Part shown: positions 62,832-64,000 of the stretch, in pieces
Layout of the letters: every line of letters starts with the position of its first letter
Position numbering within the stretch: position 1 is the first letter of the stretch
Assembly (NCBI RefSeq): GCF_000526155.1
Contig: NZ_JAFN01000001.1
Coordinates: forward strand, 3,598,264-3,662,263
Origin: Deferrisoma camini S3R1
Lineage (GTDB): Bacteria; Desulfobacterota; Deferrisomatia; Deferrisomatales; Deferrisomataceae
Direction: 5' to 3'
DNA: 64,000 nucleotides
Program-made: the position numbers and the translations under genes
The notes under the pieces: model-generated
What the model was told of the DNA's origin: nothing
What the model saw: the letters and a program-made list of their open reading frames with translations, nothing else
The model's database searches: none

Positions 62832-64000
62832 ATGGCGGAGCTGAGCGACATCCTCTCGGTGATCGCCGAGGCCCTGGGTCCCTACGACCCCGACGAGGCG
62901 GTGGTGGAGGCCCTGCGCACCCTGCTCGACAACCGCTACGAGGGGCTGATCGTGGTGGATGCCGAGGGCCGGGTCGTGTACATGAACCGGGAGAACGAAA
63001 GGTTCCTCGGCCTGGCCCGCGGGGCCGCCAAGGGCCGGCACATCACCGACCTGATCCCTTCCTCCCGCCTCCACGTGGTGTGTCAGACCGGCCGAGCCGA
63101 GGTGGGTCACCTGCAGGAGATCGAGGGCAAGACCAAGGTGGTGGCCCGGATCCCCCTGCGGCGCGACGGCCGCGTGGTGGGCGCCATGGGCTCGATTATG
63201 TTCCGCGACCTTCGCGAGGTGGACCGCCTCGCCCGCAAGGTTCGGGTGCTCGAGGACCAGGTCGCCAGCTACCAGCGCAAGCTCCGGCAGCTGCCCCAGC
63301 GAAACCGCTATACCTTCGACAACATCCTGGGCCGGGGCCGCAGGCTGCGCGAGGCCGTGGACCTGGCCAAGCGGGTGGCCCGGTCCGACGCGGACGTGCT
63401 CCTGGTGGGGGAGACCGGCACCGGCAAGGAGCTGTTCGCCCACGCCATCCACAACGAGAGCCCCCGGGCCCACGGCCCGTTCGTGCGGCTGAACTGCGCC
63501 GCGATCCCCCGGGACCTGGCCGAGTCGGAGCTGTTCGGGTACGAGCCCGGCTCGTTCTCGGGCGCCGACCGCAAGGGGCGGATCGGCAAGTTCGAGCAGG
63601 CCCACGGGGGCACCATCTTCCTCGACGAGATCGGCGAGCTCCCCTTAGACATCCAGGCCAAGCTCCTCCGGGTGCTGCAGGAACGGGAGGTGGAGAGGCT
63701 GGGGGGCACCGGCCCCCGGTACGTGGACTTCCGGCTCGTGGCGGCCACCAACGTGGACCTGAAGGACCTCGTAGAGGCGGGACGGTTCCGGGCCGACCTG
63801 TACTTTCGCATGAACCGGATGCTGGTGTACCTGCCTCCCCTCCGGGATCACCCGGAGGACATCCCCTTGTACGTCGAGCACTTCCTGGAGACCCACTACG
63901 ACTTCGAGGGGACCGGCAAGCGCCGCATGGCCCCCGAGGCCCTGGCCGCCCTCCAGGCCTACCCCTGGCCCGGGAACGTGCGGGAGCTCCAGAACGTGGT
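62832..64000 (+). CDS. PAS-domain sigma-54 activator (3' end outside the window)
   Basis: The first 389 residues of an activator that lacks a receiver domain. A PAS domain (about 30-130: [34 protein letters not shown]) senses a small ligand or redox state. A short coiled coil follows. The AAA+ domain has [38 protein letters not shown] and [12 protein letters not shown]. The sigma-54-contact loop reads GSFSGA, not GAFTGA. The frame is open to base 64000. It is a candidate activator of the sigma-54 promoter at 23.03 kb, because both ligand-sensing type and catabolic operon fit, though distance makes this tentative. Confidence 0.87.
   Translation, partial: MAELSDILSVIAEALGPYDPDEAVVEALRTLLDNRYEGLIVVDAEGRVVYMNRENERFLGLARGAAKGRHITDLIPSSRLHVVCQTGRAEVGHLQEIEGKTKVVARIPLRRDGRVVGAMGSIMFRDLREVDRLARKVRVLEDQVASYQRKLRQLPQRNRYTFDNILGRGRRLREAVDLAKRVARSDADVLLVGETGTGKELFAHAIHNESPRAHGPFVRLNCAAIPRDLAESELFGYEPGSFSGADRKGRIGKFEQAHGGTIFLDEIGELPLDIQAKLLRVLQEREVERLGGTGPRYVDFRLVAATNVDLKDLVEAGRFRADLYFRMNRMLVYLPPLRDHPEDIPLYVEHFLETHYDFEGTGKRRMAPEALAALQAYPWPGNVRELQNV

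Overview
The window is a compact, very GC-rich chromosomal segment from an anaerobic Gram-negative bacterium. It carries Tol-Pal, LapA/LapB, a TonB-dependent receptor, SelB, corrinoid methyl-transfer proteins and two sigma-54 activators. I infer a Desulfobacterota (deltaproteobacterial) host, possibly Deferrisoma-like. That placement rests on gene content only. Many genes overlap by 1-8 bases (ATGA, GTGA), so translational coupling is common. No rRNA, tRNA or CRISPR array was seen.

Layout. 0-19 kb is mostly housekeeping: prmA, an ATC-hydrolase-like gene, a crotonase, coupled citrate synthase and isocitrate dehydrogenase, tolB-pal-cpoB, a reverse-strand HEAT plus HD-GYP pair, a class A penicillin-binding protein coupled to moaA, and a GAF/PAS histidine kinase coupled to a sigma-54 response regulator. 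19.5-33.5 kb is a catabolic island: a corrinoid protein, a pterin-dependent methyltransferase, an aldehyde dehydrogenase, then (after a terminator and a good sigma-54 promoter) an acyl/aryl-CoA ligase, a 4-hydroxybutyryl-CoA dehydratase relative, an MtaA-type methyltransferase, a CoA-disulfide-reductase-like flavoprotein and a branched-chain-amino-acid-type ABC transporter. 33.5-37.5 kb holds two NosL-like proteins around a FtsX/ABC pair and a cysteine-rich membrane protein. A stand-alone MetH-activation-domain protein follows.

38-49.5 kb is the most striking region. It reads as a reverse-strand operon with a near-consensus promoter, a cobalamin riboswitch and an intrinsic terminator: cbiK, DUF2162, ExbB/MotA-like, DUF2149, btuB, an exported membrane-anchored CobN-like chelatase and an exported BtuF-CbiZ fusion. 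The DUF2162/ExbB/DUF2149/CobN set matches the hmuSTUV part of the haem-uptake hmuYRSTUV locus, but here it lies under B12 control beside corrinoid genes. I infer periplasmic corrinoid or cobalt-tetrapyrrole capture and remodelling. It would feed the corrinoid methyltransferases of the neighbouring catabolic island.

49.6-64 kb returns to general functions: a double HD/HD-GYP protein, an M23 peptidase, comF-gpmI-lapAB, a DksA-like zinc protein, selB, an EamA exporter, rsmE, a zinc-ribbon protein, a nitronate-monooxygenase-like flavoprotein, and a PAS sigma-54 activator cut by the window end.

A family of about 250-300 bp palindromic intergenic elements occurs throughout (near 0.5, 19.2, 21.0, 31.7, 40.3, 56.4, 59.6 and possibly 61.3 kb). 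One copy is flanked by a 13-bp direct repeat, as expected for a non-autonomous mobile element. A second short module (a GGGCCGAAGGCCC hairpin with CTAGCCTT and GACCGA tandem units) often accompanies it.
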